Shown here: positions 26,938 to 35,739 of the stretch, piece by piece | How the letters are laid out: every line of letters starts with the position of its first letter | Position numbering within the stretch: the first letter of the stretch is position 1 | From: Pelosinus sp. | GTDB lineage: Bacteria; Bacillota; Negativicutes; DSM-13327 | Assembly: GCA_029239675.1 (NCBI GenBank) | Contig: JARBUM010000014.1 | Coordinates: forward strand, 1-51,872 | Reading direction: 5' to 3' | DNA: 51,872 nucleotides | The notes under the pieces: model-generated | Told to the model about the DNA's origin: nothing | Seen by the model: only the letters and a program-made list of their open reading frames with translations | Databases searched by the model: none | Position numbers and translations under genes: made by a program

Positions 26938-28182
26938 CTAGCCAAGCTCAGGCCATTTTTCAGTAACTTCAAGGATAAAGCAGACTAATGCGACAGTACG
27001 AGGAACTGCGGTCTTTAGGTCAACCGATTCATGATCAGTATGCTCATCATAATTTTCTACACCTAATGCATCAATTGTAGGAATGTATTTGGCAGCGCGA
27101 TTTCCATCCGTAAGTCCACCAGCTATCCATTCAACAACATCTGCATTATACTCGCGTTTTACTATATTTTTAAACATATCAACTAGTTTTTGTGCCTGTG
27201 GTGTTTTTTCCATTGGACCCGTTTTAATGCCACCGGTCACAGTAACTTTAGTTCCTGGAACTACTATTTTATTCGGAAGATCTTTAATTTCTCGATCAAG
27301 GCGTTCTTGTTCGGCAACACTGAAACAACGAACATTAATTTTAGCAAAGGCATCTTTTGGAATCGAGTTAATTTTTTGATTGCTTGAACCAATTACACCC
27401 ACATTAATCGTATTCTCCGGAATAAATTGGCCATGATCCTGAATACCTTTTTCTTTTAGTTTCTCCATGGTAAGACTTCTAGGGTCACCCGGTAGTGGAC
27501 TGGCCATTTTATATAACAAACTAATTTGATTTCCGAGTTCCATGATAGCATTTGCTGAGGTCTGAGAAGCGTTACCATGATGTCCGGCAATTCCCTCAAC
27601 CTGAATTTCATAATTAGCACTGCCTTTGCGCTGGGTTACAATGCCCCAATTAGGACGAGCAGTATCCATTATAATACACATATCTACTTGTTGAGCAAGT
27701 TCTGCAACAATCTCTTCAGCAGTTGGTGAACCACCTTCTTCTTCACCATTGTAGTAGAGGATAATTTCTTTGAAATTATCATAGCTTAAATCCTTAAGAG
27801 CCTGCATAGAATAAATTGTTTGAACAACAGTAGCTTTATCATCCCCTACGCCAGGTCCATAAGCAAACATATTTTCATCTATTCTAAAAGGACGTTTTTG
27901 CGCTTCCCCTTTATCAAAAACAGTATCAACATGGGCAATCAGCAATAACCGTAAGGAACCTTTTCCTTTGAAACGAACAATAGTATGAGTAGCCCTTGGA
28001 TTTTTACGATACTCTACGCTAGCTCCCATTGCTTGCAATTTTTCTCCAACAAGTTTTGCAACAACATCTGTTCCTTCTGCATCACCATTACCTGAATCAA
28101 TGTTGGTCAATTTCTCTAATTCATTAATAAAATCTGGCAAATAGCCGCCAACAACTTCTTTCACCTTTTTACTATCTATCAT
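26938..28182 (-). CDS. M20-family metallopeptidase (carboxypeptidase G2-like)
   Basis: The 414-residue product is an M20 di-zinc hydrolase. Metal and catalytic residues are in place: His84 and Asp86 in LIAHVDTVF, bridging Asp in GPGVGDDKA (about 115), Glu pair in YYNGEEEGGS (about 147-149), Asp173 in IIMDTARPN, and a C-terminal His in YDEHTDHES. The central dimerisation domain starts near GSANYEIQVEGIAGHHGN. The set resembles glutamate carboxypeptidase/CPDG2 more than DapE or ArgE. No signal peptide is seen, so it acts in the cytoplasm, likely removing C-terminal amino acids from small peptides or conjugates. The gene stands alone with GGAGGG before its ATG. Confidence 0.88.
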   Translation of the reverse strand: MIDSKKVKEVVGGYLPDFINELEKLTNIDSGNGDAEGTDVVAKLVGEKLQAMGASVEYRKNPRATHTIVRFKGKGSLRLLLIAHVDTVFDKGEAQKRPFRIDENMFAYGPGVGDDKATVVQTIYSMQALKDLSYDNFKEIILYYNGEEEGGSPTAEEIVAELAQQVDMCIIMDTARPNWGIVTQRKGSANYEIQVEGIAGHHGNASQTSANAIMELGNQISLLYKMASPLPGDPRSLTMEKLKEKGIQDHGQFIPENTINVGVIGSSNQKINSIPKDAFAKINVRCFSVAEQERLDREIKDLPNKIVVPGTKVTVTGGIKTGPMEKTPQAQKLVDMFKNIVKREYNADVVEWIAGGLTDGNRAAKYIPTIDALGVENYDEHTDHESVDLKTAVPRTVALVCFILEVTEKWPELG

Positions 28183-28714
28183 ACAAATCCCTCCATAGTT
28201 ACGATTTATTCAACAAATCTAATGTTTTATAATCCCCTTAGTATTCTATCATGGTTGAATCGCAATTTGAATATACTCCGCCCCTCTGGTTTTAAATTAA
28301 TACAATAATCAGCCTTTTATCAAAATTATTCTAACTAAATTACTACCACGTTTTAACATCAAGTCCTTTTGACAAATACATCGCGAGAAAATTTTAGTTT
28401 GTCATACTCCCAAAAGAGGGATTATTCAGAATATGTCTAATTAAATAGTGTATGGATTGTCTCTTGCATGAAAACAATATGGGTTACTTTATTTTTCTAC
28501 CTATTCTTTCACAGTAAGGAATTAAGGAAGATTCGGTATGGATATAGGCAACCTGAAAGAAATTATGTCAAGGTTTGGGCATTACCAAAATAAAGGCTGA
28601 CAAAAAGTCAGTTAAAGAAGGGAGAGGAAACGTTGAGGTCAAACCTTGTTGTGTGACCAAGTGAAATCATCTTTAGCAATAATATATTTTTCATAGAAAA
28701 AAGGAGGTACATCG
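28183..28714. other. Long intergenic region upstream of dcuC-like gene
   Basis: This 532-nt AT-rich region separates divergent genes and must hold both promoters. A 20-codon frame (28538-28600) with AAGGAAG about six bases before its ATG ends just before a small CTGAC-5-GTCAG hairpin. It could be a leader peptide for the carrier gene, but codon evidence is too thin to call it a gene. Confidence 0.3.
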
Positions 28715-30079
28715 TTGAATATTGTTATTTCATTAATCGTCACTTTTTGGGTAGGTTTTCTTATTGTCAAAAAGTATAAACCGCAACCTGTTCTATTCAT
28801 GGCTGGACTAATTCTTATGTTTGCGGCAGTTGCCCTTGGACTCGGAAAAATTCTGCCAGTGAAAGACAGTACTGGATTAGTTCTCTTTGACGCCTTCGAA
28901 TTTATCAAGCAGACTTTTAGTTCCCGTGCTGCGGGTCTGGGTCTTAACATCATGGCTGTAGGCGGTTTCGCCCGTTATATGGATCACATCGGAGCCAGTA
29001 AAGCTCTTGTTAAACTGACAATCAAACCGTTACTAGCACTTAAATCTCCTTATATTGTTATGTCCGGTGCTTGGGTCGTGGGGATGCTCTTAGGCCTATG
29101 CATCAACAGCGCCTCTGGCTTGGCGATGCTACTTATGGTTACCATGTTCCCCGTTCTCATCAGTCTTGGGGTCAGTCGTTTGTCCGCTACTGCGGTTATT
29201 GCAACTACCCTTTGCCTAGACTGGAGTCCCAGTGATACAGGAACAATTTTGTCTGCTGTCACTGCCGGAATTGATCCGGTAATCTACTGGACCAACTACC
29301 AGCTTCCTATAGCAGCAGTTGTAATTCCAGTGGTCGCAGTCCTCCACTTTGTTGTACAGAAATGGTTTGACAAACGTGAAGGTCATGTGGTTCAAGTTAC
29401 GGCACTTGCCACATCTGAAACGGATGAGAATTTGCCACCAATGATTTATGCAATACTGCCTGCTCTGCCTCTAGCCTTAATTTTGGCTTTTAGCAGCCTT
29501 TGGATTACTTGGATTAAAATGGATATTATAAAAGCCATGTTTATTGGCGTAGCTGTCGGCATGATTTTCGAATATATCCGTCATCGCGACGGAAAGAAAG
29601 TTCTCGGAGATATCCAATCTTTCTTTGATGGCCTTGGCATGCAAATGGCCAATGTTATCACATTAATCGTAGCCGGTGAAACCTTTGCTAAAGGTCTCAC
29701 TACCATCGGCACCATTGATGCGATTATCGCTTCGGCTCAAAGTTCAGGCTTCGGTGCTATAGGTATGATTCTTGTTATGATTAGCATCATTGCCATTGCA
29801 TCCGTAGTTATGGGTTCGGGTAATGCACCGTTTTTCGCCTTTGCTGCATTAACTCCCACCGTTGCCGCTAAAATGTCTATTGCGCCAGTGGTTATGCTCT
29901 TACCTATGCACTTTGCAGCAAGTGCCGCCCGCACAATGTCACCAATAACAGCAGTTATCGTAGTTGCTTCCAGTATGGGTAACGTCTCACCCTTTGATGT
30001 GGTGAAACGAACCGCTATCCCCATGATCGGTGCCCTAATCACTCTGGTTGCTGCGAATTTCTTCTTCTTTTACCAGTAA
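28715..30079 (+). CDS. dcuC: C4-dicarboxylate transporter, DcuC family
   Basis: The 454-residue integral membrane protein has about 12 helices and DcuC-family features: an N-terminal helix pair followed by KPQPVLFMAGLILMF, FSSRAAGLGLNIMAVGGFA, LDWSPSDTGTILSA, and near the end GSGNAPFFAFAALTP and HFAASAARTMSPITAV. DcuC carriers exchange or export C4-dicarboxylates such as succinate, fumarate and malate during fermentation. The start is TTG at 28715, supported by AAGGAGG 8 nt upstream. The gene ends at a 24-bp hairpin. Given that the neighbouring operon could yield malate, a dicarboxylate carrier here is suggestive, though it is not co-transcribed. Confidence 0.9.
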   Translation: MNIVISLIVTFWVGFLIVKKYKPQPVLFMAGLILMFAAVALGLGKILPVKDSTGLVLFDAFEFIKQTFSSRAAGLGLNIMAVGGFARYMDHIGASKALVKLTIKPLLALKSPYIVMSGAWVVGMLLGLCINSASGLAMLLMVTMFPVLISLGVSRLSATAVIATTLCLDWSPSDTGTILSAVTAGIDPVIYWTNYQLPIAAVVIPVVAVLHFVVQKWFDKREGHVVQVTALATSETDENLPPMIYAILPALPLALILAFSSLWITWIKMDIIKAMFIGVAVGMIFEYIRHRDGKKVLGDIQSFFDGLGMQMANVITLIVAGETFAKGLTTIGTIDAIIASAQSSGFGAIGMILVMISIIAIASVVMGSGNAPFFAFAALTPTVAAKMSIAPVVMLLPMHFAASAARTMSPITAVIVVASSMGNVSPFDVVKRTAIPMIGALITLVAANFFFFYQ

Positions 30080-30083
30080 AAAA

Positions 30084-30132
30084 TATATAATAAAAATAAG
30101 GCGTCCTCAGGACGCCTTATTTTTATTATATA
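30084..30132. terminator. Bidirectional terminator, 24-bp perfect stem
   Basis: A 49-nt perfect odd palindrome centred on 30108 has the GC core AGGCGTCCT flanked by long A/T arms. Each arm supplies the T-run for the opposite strand, so it can stop the dcuC-like transcript and the opposing DUF1848 transcript. Confidence 0.9.
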
Positions 30133-30235
30133 TACCAATATTACACTCTTTAGGATAACACCTAAAAGGATTTGACTATAAACCCTCTCAGGTGCTAGGG
30201 TATACTTCCGAACTTAAATCGAGACTAATAGAAAG

Positions 30236-31174
30236 CTAAAATAATAATGACTGCATAACTTTAAGTGACTTCATTTGTCTAGATGTCAAGATTTCATCTC
30301 CACGAGGGTGCCCTACAAGCATAGGAGATTGTGGGTCATGCAGATGCATATTCCTGCGCACCATGTTCTCACTTGTAGTGGCATAACAATAGGCACAGCT
30401 GTGGGAACAGCTGTCATAGGCTCCAATATCAATACTTTCGATGCAGCTGCAGGCCGGACGTTGATTGGGATCTTTTTTCCCATGAAGCGGATATCCTATT
30501 ATATTCTCAATTCTATTGAGGTCAATACAAGATGCGTGAAGAACGCCACATGGACTGAGGTCTATGCTCTCGGCACAGGTTTCTAGCACTAGATTATGGG
30601 TTTTCGCAATCTGGAAAAATCCCAGTGCAAATCGGTTCATTTCCAAATTATTTACTTCGTAATCCACAATACCCTTTGTGCTCTTCTGGACATTCTTGTA
30701 TAAGTCAATGAAGCTGAAAATACAATTGTTCGTATAATCACCAAGAATATTGCACATTTTGCTAAAAGCATCCAGATGATACTCCACTGAGAATTCTTTG
30801 CTAGCGATTACAGGATCATATCTCCAGACGAAACGATGTTTTCCAATTTTGTCGCTTAATTTCTTAAAAGTTTCCAGGATTTCAGATTTTCCTGGCAGTC
30901 CTTTTTCCACATGTTGACCATATGGTGTGATCGTAAACTGAAAGTAATACGGATAACCCATCTTGTCGATAGTCTCTAATTTGTTCAGCATTGGCTTAGG
31001 ATTTTTTGTCCAGAATACAATACAGTCAACAACATCAGTGTTTAGGGCAACTTTGGCAATATGATTCGGATTTCGCGGGTTTCTAACATAGACAAAACCT
31101 TCTTTCAAACGATTGATAAACCATTCACAAAAAAAGGCAGGAATATCAGTTCGTCTGCTGGCACTTATAATCAT
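30236..31174 (-). CDS. DUF1848 protein with radical-SAM-like Cys cluster
   Basis: The 312-residue product opens with the DUF1848 signature MIISASRRTDIPAFFCEWF and continues VDCIVFWTKNPKPML and YYFQFTITPYG, which suggests a TIM-barrel core. Near the C-terminus is a Cys cluster ending in DSCSHSCAYCYA, a CxxxCxxC pattern like that of radical-SAM enzymes, although in those it lies at the N-terminus. Other Cys (LSPCGVLHASC and PACSC) precede it. A [4Fe-4S] site is inferred. Its start overlaps the stop of the Ada-type gene by 4 nt, and the cluster deals with DNA alkylation, so a DNA or nucleotide repair reaction is possible. Function is unknown. Confidence 0.8.
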   Translation of the reverse strand: MIISASRRTDIPAFFCEWFINRLKEGFVYVRNPRNPNHIAKVALNTDVVDCIVFWTKNPKPMLNKLETIDKMGYPYYFQFTITPYGQHVEKGLPGKSEILETFKKLSDKIGKHRFVWRYDPVIASKEFSVEYHLDAFSKMCNILGDYTNNCIFSFIDLYKNVQKSTKGIVDYEVNNLEMNRFALGFFQIAKTHNLVLETCAESIDLSPCGVLHASCIDLNRIENIIGYPLHGKKDPNQRPACSCIESIDIGAYDSCSHSCAYCYATTSENMVRRNMHLHDPQSPMLVGHPRGDEILTSRQMKSLKVMQSLLF

Positions 31175-31734
31175 CCCTTACCACCACTACTTTGCTTTCG
31201 ATATTCTTTCGGAGTTAGACCGACTTGTTTTTTGAAGAATTCATAAAAAGTCGAGAGGCTGCCAAATCCGCATGACAATGCAATGTTCAATATATTTGTA
31301 TCCGTAGTTAAAAGCATCTGCCTTGCCTTTTCCACACGTAATTTATTAATGTATTCTACAGGGGTCAAATCAAATTGCTGACGAAACAAATGTATTAAAT
31401 GATTTTGACTGACACCTAACTCTCTGATTTCAGCTTTGAGCTTATACCGGTCAGCAAAACAGCTGTCAAAAATGTACTTTGCTTTTTCAGTCAAGTCTCG
31501 TATTGGCTTAAACTCGATCAAATCCGGTCTGCATCTTTTGCAGGGACGTAATCCATAAGCATAAGCCTCTTTGACCTCATCAAAAAACTCAACATTATTT
31601 CTCCCTGGTTCTTTCGATTTACACGATGGTCGGCAAAAGATGCCTGTTGTTTTCACACCGTAGAAGAACACGCCATCATATGAATTGTCACAATGAACAA
31701 CTGCGTTCCACTTTTCATCTTTAGTTAGTGCCAT
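31171..31734 (-). CDS. adaA: AdaA-type methylphosphotriester methyltransferase/regulator
   Basis: The 187-residue protein joins an Ada N-terminal zinc domain to an AraC DNA-binding domain. The zinc-thiolate Cys are in GIFCRPSCKS and RPCKRCRPD; the first accepts a methyl group from DNA phosphotriesters, which switches the protein to an activator. Two helix-turn-helix motifs follow (ELGVSQNHLIHLFRQQF, and LNIALSCGFGSLSTFYEFFK). The methylguanine-transferase domain is absent, but a separate ogt gene lies upstream, as in Bacillus AdaA/AdaB. GGAGG precedes ATG 31734. It likely activates this repair cluster. Confidence 0.92.
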   Translation of the reverse strand: MALTKDEKWNAVVHCDNSYDGVFFYGVKTTGIFCRPSCKSKEPGRNNVEFFDEVKEAYAYGLRPCKRCRPDLIEFKPIRDLTEKAKYIFDSCFADRYKLKAEIRELGVSQNHLIHLFRQQFDLTPVEYINKLRVEKARQMLLTTDTNILNIALSCGFGSLSTFYEFFKKQVGLTPKEYRKQSSGGKG

Positions 31735-31886
31735 AGGGCTACCTCCATCGCTTAATTACTGTATAGCTTATTTATTATAATTATATTAAAATTTCCCCTT
31801 CATATCTTACGGTATTTGATTTTGTAATTTTATATACTTTAGCCTATTGTTGCCCTAGTAGCAATCATGCTGTCACCGTCATTTGA

Positions 31887-32501
31887 TCATAATGACAATT
31901 TCCATAAATAAATAGAAGCAACTGAACCGTAAGGAGAATATTGTCTTTTATATTTTTCAAACTGTCCCTTTGTAATTTCCGGGAGGTCATATAGGTTCAT
32001 CATGCCCCGCCTTATCGCAAGATCTCCCCAGCTAACAACATCAGGACGTTCCATGGAATTAAGAAGCAGCATTTCCGCTGTCCAAACACCAATACCGCGA
32101 AGTTTCGATAAACGTCTAATAATCTCTGCATCCGACAACTCATAAAGTCCCAGAAGGTCAAAATCACCACGAATTATAGTTTCGCTAAGACTCCTAATGT
32201 AACCGGCCTTCCGCGTAGATAGTCCGCATTGCTGGATTGCTTCCACGGTTGCAGACGCAACGTTCTGTGGGGTAATTTCACTAAAACAGTCCTGCATTCT
32301 ATTCCAAATCGTATGCACAGCCTTGACAGAAATTTGCTGTCCGACAATAGTGTATATAAGAGCAGTAAACAAATCGGGGATTACTTCACGCTCAACCTTT
32401 CCCAATTGCGTTATCCTCGCGCCAAGTATTTGATCCACACTTTTCAGATAATCTATTTCTGTTTGGCTATAGTCAAAAAATTTTGTTTTTACAATTCCCA
32501 T
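31887..32501 (-). CDS. alkA: DNA-3-methyladenine glycosylase II
   Basis: The 204-residue HhH-GPD glycosylase removes alkylated bases from DNA. The helix-hairpin-helix reads LSKLRGIGVWTAEMLLL, and the catalytic Asp lies in VSWGDLAIRRGM, where AlkA has its active-site Asp. The length fits the short AlkA form without the N-terminal TBP-like domain. It starts one base after the ogt stop codon, with GGAGAG upstream, so the two genes are co-transcribed. Confidence 0.9.
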   Translation of the reverse strand: MGIVKTKFFDYSQTEIDYLKSVDQILGARITQLGKVEREVIPDLFTALIYTIVGQQISVKAVHTIWNRMQDCFSEITPQNVASATVEAIQQCGLSTRKAGYIRSLSETIIRGDFDLLGLYELSDAEIIRRLSKLRGIGVWTAEMLLLNSMERPDVVSWGDLAIRRGMMNLYDLPEITKGQFEKYKRQYSPYGSVASIYLWKLSL

Positions 32502-32502
32502 A

Positions 32503-32961
32503 CTAACTCTCCAAATTCAGCAGATGTTCTTTAATTTCGAGCCCTCCAGCATAACCGACCAGTTTCCCATTTACACCCACGACGCGATGGCAAGGGACAA
32601 AAACCAAAATTGGATTTTTGTTGTTAGCCATGCCGACTGCACGAGAAGCCTTTGGCCGACCAATACTTTTTGCAATTTGCCCATAGCTCCGCGTTTCCCC
32701 ATACAGAATTTCTTGCAACGCTGTCCAAACATCCTGCTGAAATCTGGTACCCTCAGGAGCGAGAGGAAGTTTGAAGAATTTACGCTTCCCTCCAAGATAC
32801 TCCTTTAGCTGTGCACCTGCTTCTTTAAGCAAGGCCGTTTCTTTAATAGTAGCATCTTGGGGAGGGACTTTTCCACTGAAATACAAATTGGTAATCTCAG
32901 TTCCGTTTTCTGCGATCCCAATTTCCCCTATGTCCGTTTGATAAAAAAATATATTCTTCAT
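32503..32961 (-). CDS. ogt: Methylated-DNA-[protein]-cysteine S-methyltransferase
   Basis: The 152-residue repair protein transfers a methyl group from O6-methylguanine to its own Cys. The acceptor motif is VFVPCHRVVG, the helix-turn-helix with the Arg finger is SYGQIAKSIGRPKASRAVG, and the Asn hinge is in MANNKNP. It opens the repair operon ogt-alkA-adaA-DUF1848; AGGAGG precedes the ATG. Confidence 0.93.
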   Translation of the reverse strand: MKNIFFYQTDIGEIGIAENGTEITNLYFSGKVPPQDATIKETALLKEAGAQLKEYLGGKRKFFKLPLAPEGTRFQQDVWTALQEILYGETRSYGQIAKSIGRPKASRAVGMANNKNPILVFVPCHRVVGVNGKLVGYAGGLEIKEHLLNLES

Positions 32962-33302
32962 TACAGCTCCCTCCTATATTCTTATTCGTTGTACCTTTCC
33001 ATCTATCTTTATTTTACGATAAATAGCGACAGTTTGTCTTTCGGAATATCACTTTTCAATTCTGCTTATAAAGAAGACTTGCAATACGTAGCCTCCTTCC
33101 CTTGTCTTATATAGGAGTGAAGAAACAGGGAAACTTTTTGTACAAATTGGGCAGGATTTTTAAATTATATAGTAAATAAAGCTAGTATCAAATAAGATTT
33201 ATAGCCTTTGTAAACTCCACAATATAACTCGTGGTAACTGCCCCTGTAATTCTGCAGAGAGTATTTATGTATAGGGTGTAAAACATACAAAGGAGTGTTA
33301 TT
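32962..33302. other. Divergent intergenic region
   Basis: This 341-nt stretch lies between the ogt and DOMON lipoprotein genes, which point away from each other, and must hold both promoters. I see no clear Ada box or strong hairpin. AAAGGAG precedes the plus-strand ATG. Confidence 0.4.
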
Positions 33303-33899
33303 ATGAAATGTAAAGCCTGTGTTCTTACTTTAGCTGCAGCCACACTTTTGACCGGCTGCAGTGCCAAGTCAACTCCTAGTCAAAATAAGGCACCGGAGTC
33401 TACAGTAACTCAAGTAGCAACAGCGTGGAACTCGGATGGAGTAATTTCTGCTGGGGAATACGCAACTACGAAAATGATTGGTGAACTTGAAGTATTCACA
33501 AGGCTAGATGGAGATACTGTGATGTTTGCCATGAAGGCTCATACTACTGGATGGATGTCCTTGGGAATTGATCCGGAAGATAAAATGAAGGGTGCTGACA
33601 TATGGATGTGTTATATCAAGGATGGCAAGGCTGCAGTCGTTGATATGTACAGCACAGGCCCTTATGGACCTCATCCTGCCGATGAACAGCAAGGTGGTAA
33701 ATCGGATATCACAATGATTAGTAGCACACAACAGGATGGTGTTACCATTGTGGAATTTAAACGCAAACTTAATACCGGTGATAGTAAAGATAAGCCATTG
33801 AAACTCGGTGAAAATAAAGTAATGTGGGGTATTGGCGATAGTAACGAGATTAATCTGAAACATAGTCGTAGAGGCTATGGTACGCTAGAATTAAAATAG
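33303..33899 (+). CDS. DOMON-domain lipoprotein (probable heme b)
   Basis: The 198-residue product has a lipobox (TLLTGCSAK) and a DOMON-like beta-sandwich (about residues 45-195). DOMON landmarks are MKAHTTGWMSLGIDP, GADIWMCYIKDG with a candidate axial Met, and the terminal LKHSRRGYGTLEL with the His before Arg-Gly. In this family Met and His ligate a b-type heme, and the domain passes electrons. Ligation here is inferred from positions. The gene is followed after 9 nt by a small His-paired membrane protein, which together recall CYB561-DOMON pairs. Confidence 0.8.
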   Translation: MKCKACVLTLAAATLLTGCSAKSTPSQNKAPESTVTQVATAWNSDGVISAGEYATTKMIGELEVFTRLDGDTVMFAMKAHTTGWMSLGIDPEDKMKGADIWMCYIKDGKAAVVDMYSTGPYGPHPADEQQGGKSDITMISSTQQDGVTIVEFKRKLNTGDSKDKPLKLGENKVMWGIGDSNEINLKHSRRGYGTLELK

Positions 33900-33908
33900 G
33901 TGGGTGAA

Positions 33909-34316
33909 ATGGATTACAATATCGCCTTATCTATAGGTAAAATTAGCTTTATATTAGTATTGATCGCCCCCCTTTATTCTGTGTTAAGAACATTGTTTAC
34001 GGTAAGCATCTCTCATGGGATAAGCCCCAATATAGCGAAGCTACTCCGCAGTTCAGTAATGTACACTCGAATCACTCATCCTTACCTTGGTGCTTTCATC
34101 CCATTTTGCGCCCTCTATCATATTTATGTAATGTGGCTGAGCCACGTAATTGGGCTAAAGGTGTTACTGGGTATCTTACTCGCATTTGGCTTGTTTTCCA
34201 TGGTGGGTCTTGGCATCATGTTGAAGTCTCAGCCAGCTAATTTTCATTTGCGCAAAGCACACCGCGTCAGTGCCTTGCTCATCATCACATTAGCAATCCT
34301 TCATCGCATTGCATAA
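33909..34316 (+). CDS. Small four-helix membrane protein, predicted di-heme cytochrome b
   Basis: The 135-residue protein has four hydrophobic helices. His57 and His71 (THPYLG to LYHIYVMW) lie 14 residues apart on one helix, and His118 and His132 (AHRVSA to ILHRIA) have the same spacing on another. Two such pairs are the pattern that binds two hemes across a four-helix bundle, as in b561-type cytochromes. A GTG at 33900 opens the frame, but AGGTGG before ATG 33909 is better placed. It probably moves electrons between the membrane and the lipoprotein encoded just upstream. Confidence 0.7.
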   Translation: MDYNIALSIGKISFILVLIAPLYSVLRTLFTVSISHGISPNIAKLLRSSVMYTRITHPYLGAFIPFCALYHIYVMWLSHVIGLKVLLGILLAFGLFSMVGLGIMLKSQPANFHLRKAHRVSALLIITLAILHRIA

Positions 34317-34349
34317 GTATTGGTAAATATTCTTTAATACTCTCAAATT

Positions 34350-34391
34350 AAAAAATCACTATTTATTTTCAAAGAATAAATAGTGGTTTTT
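34350..34391 (+). terminator. Terminator of the DOMON/cytochrome pair
   Basis: A 17-bp stem (AATCACTATTTATT core) has a seven-base loop and ends in a run of seven T on the plus strand. Confidence 0.8.
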
Positions 34392-34516
34392 TTAATTTTA
34401 AGGAAATTTTATTCTAATTAGCGAGGCGACCTGCAATCTTGAGTATTTTTATGACTATACCTCTCTTTTCACGTAAATAATAGATACTAGGAAGCATTTT
34501 ACAAGGGAGATATATA

Positions 34517-35116
34517 ATGAACTTTTTAGATGGAAACAAAGAAATTTCTATCTCAATAGTATGTCTTGTGACTGCAATAATCGGCAGTTATTTCATTTTG
34601 CGACTCGATTGGAAGCGATATGGTCTTTTATATCTACTAGCAGGAATTATCGGCAATATGCTCTGCTATCTCTTTGTCGAGGTAGGTTTCTATTCCTTTC
34701 CCTATATCTTTCTACCTATTATGAAAATTCCACTAATCTCGATTCTGATGGCTTTTTCTTATCTCGTGATATTAGGCGTAAGATATAGCCCGACGAACTG
34801 GGTTTACAAGATAGCCTTCTACGGGGTAATCGTTAACATGGGTGTATTATTTGAAACCGTGCTAAAAAATATGACAACTCTAATACGCTATGATTTTGAG
34901 TGGGATCTTTGGGACTCTTATACTACATGGTGGGGTTTCTTTATCCTCATGGAATGGATTGGCGGAAAAATTATACCATCCCATTTGCGAAAACCGTTAG
35001 CAATTGATGCTTTTCGATTCGGCAATTGGTTCTGGTTCGTAATTCATATCGTGGCAATGTTCACTATATTTTTAGCAGGTTTACATTTAGGATTAATTAT
35101 AAAATATCAGAAGTAA
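34517..35116 (+). CDS. CBO0543-type multi-pass membrane protein
   Basis: The 199-residue protein has about six membrane helices with Trp/Tyr-rich ends and the short polar link RLDWKRYG between the first two. It resembles the CBO0543 group, found mostly in endospore-forming Firmicutes and without a known role. GGGAG lies 8 nt before ATG 34517. A second protein of the same general kind is encoded at 39416-40060. The stop codon lies within the start of the terminator stem. Confidence 0.65.
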   Translation: MNFLDGNKEISISIVCLVTAIIGSYFILRLDWKRYGLLYLLAGIIGNMLCYLFVEVGFYSFPYIFLPIMKIPLISILMAFSYLVILGVRYSPTNWVYKIAFYGVIVNMGVLFETVLKNMTTLIRYDFEWDLWDSYTTWWGFFILMEWIGGKIIPSHLRKPLAIDAFRFGNWFWFVIHIVAMFTIFLAGLHLGLIIKYQK

Positions 35117-35158
35117 AAAAACATCATGCTAAATATGATGGATGCTTTTTTACTTCTG
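35108..35158 (+). terminator. Terminator overlapping the gene end
   Basis: CAGAAGTAAAAAAACATC pairs with the complementary arm ending ACTTCTG (one mismatch over 18 bp). The left arm includes the last codons and stop of the upstream gene; the right arm contains TTTTTT. Confidence 0.7.
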
Positions 35159-35212
35159 ATATTGATTTAGCAGAGGCATATCATTTTTGCATTCATCTAT
35201 TAGATCTGCCAA

Positions 35213-35246
35213 AATCACTATTTATCTTTTAATATCAATAGTGATT
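35213..35246. repeat. Short inverted repeat
   Basis: AATCACTAT and its complement flank a 16-base AT-rich loop. No T-run follows on plus; on minus the loop side is AT-rich. It lies about 100 nt from the end of the pyridoxamine-oxidase-like gene and could be part of its terminator. Confidence 0.35.
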
Positions 35247-35343
35247 CTAGATACCCAATATCTTTGTCGAAACGAATGACACTCCCAAGAGAGGATTCTA
35301 ATGTAAAGATACTTTAGGCATTCATTTCAGTATAAAGGCCGAT

Positions 35344-35739
35344 TTAAAACTTAATTGTTCTGGAACTACCCTTCATGTTGTGAAATATCGCTTCTGCATT
35401 CTCAATATAAAATACTTCAAAAATTGAATCGTCAACACTGTACATGTTACTAAGAAAAGGTGCAGAATTGAATGCCGCTTGCTTAGATTGCTTGTTAGTG
35501 TTGAAAACAGCCTTGCCTTTTAAACGTAACCACTCACCATCTTTGGAAGTTGTGGACACTTCAAACTGAGGATTTGCTTTGAGTTGCTTGTATACATCTT
35601 TTTGATTACTAGTACAAAAATGCAGCTTGTCTTTATAATTCATAACGAATCCGAAAGGGCGTACTTTAGGTATATTACCGTCAACGGTGGCAAGGTAAAA
35701 CGTTGGGTTATCTGTCAGAAATTTAAGAACCTCATTCAT
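35344..35739 (-). CDS. Pyridoxamine 5'-phosphate oxidase-fold flavin protein
   Basis: The 131-residue protein has the split-barrel FMN-binding fold: FYLATVDGNIPKVRPFGFVM at the N-terminus, then LHFCTSNQKDVYKQL and EWLRLKGKAVF. The length fits the short NimA/PNPOx-like group that binds FMN or F420 and reduces small molecules; it lacks the residues of true PdxH at the C-terminus. It is a lone gene with GGGAG before its ATG and a TATAAT-like sequence upstream. Confidence 0.85.
   Translation of the reverse strand: MNEVLKFLTDNPTFYLATVDGNIPKVRPFGFVMNYKDKLHFCTSNQKDVYKQLKANPQFEVSTTSKDGEWLRLKGKAVFNTNKQSKQAAFNSAPFLSNMYSVDDSIFEVFYIENAEAIFHNMKGSSRTIKF

Noticed and set aside
28538-28600. 20-codon frame upstream of the dcuC-like gene
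   Set aside because: A plausible ribosome site exists, but length and composition give no real evidence of translation; mentioned only within the intergenic entry.
35026-35232. Plus-strand frame overlapping the end of the CBO0543-type gene and continuing past it
   Set aside because: It is a shifted frame of a real membrane protein for most of its length and crosses the terminator; no start with a ribosome site.
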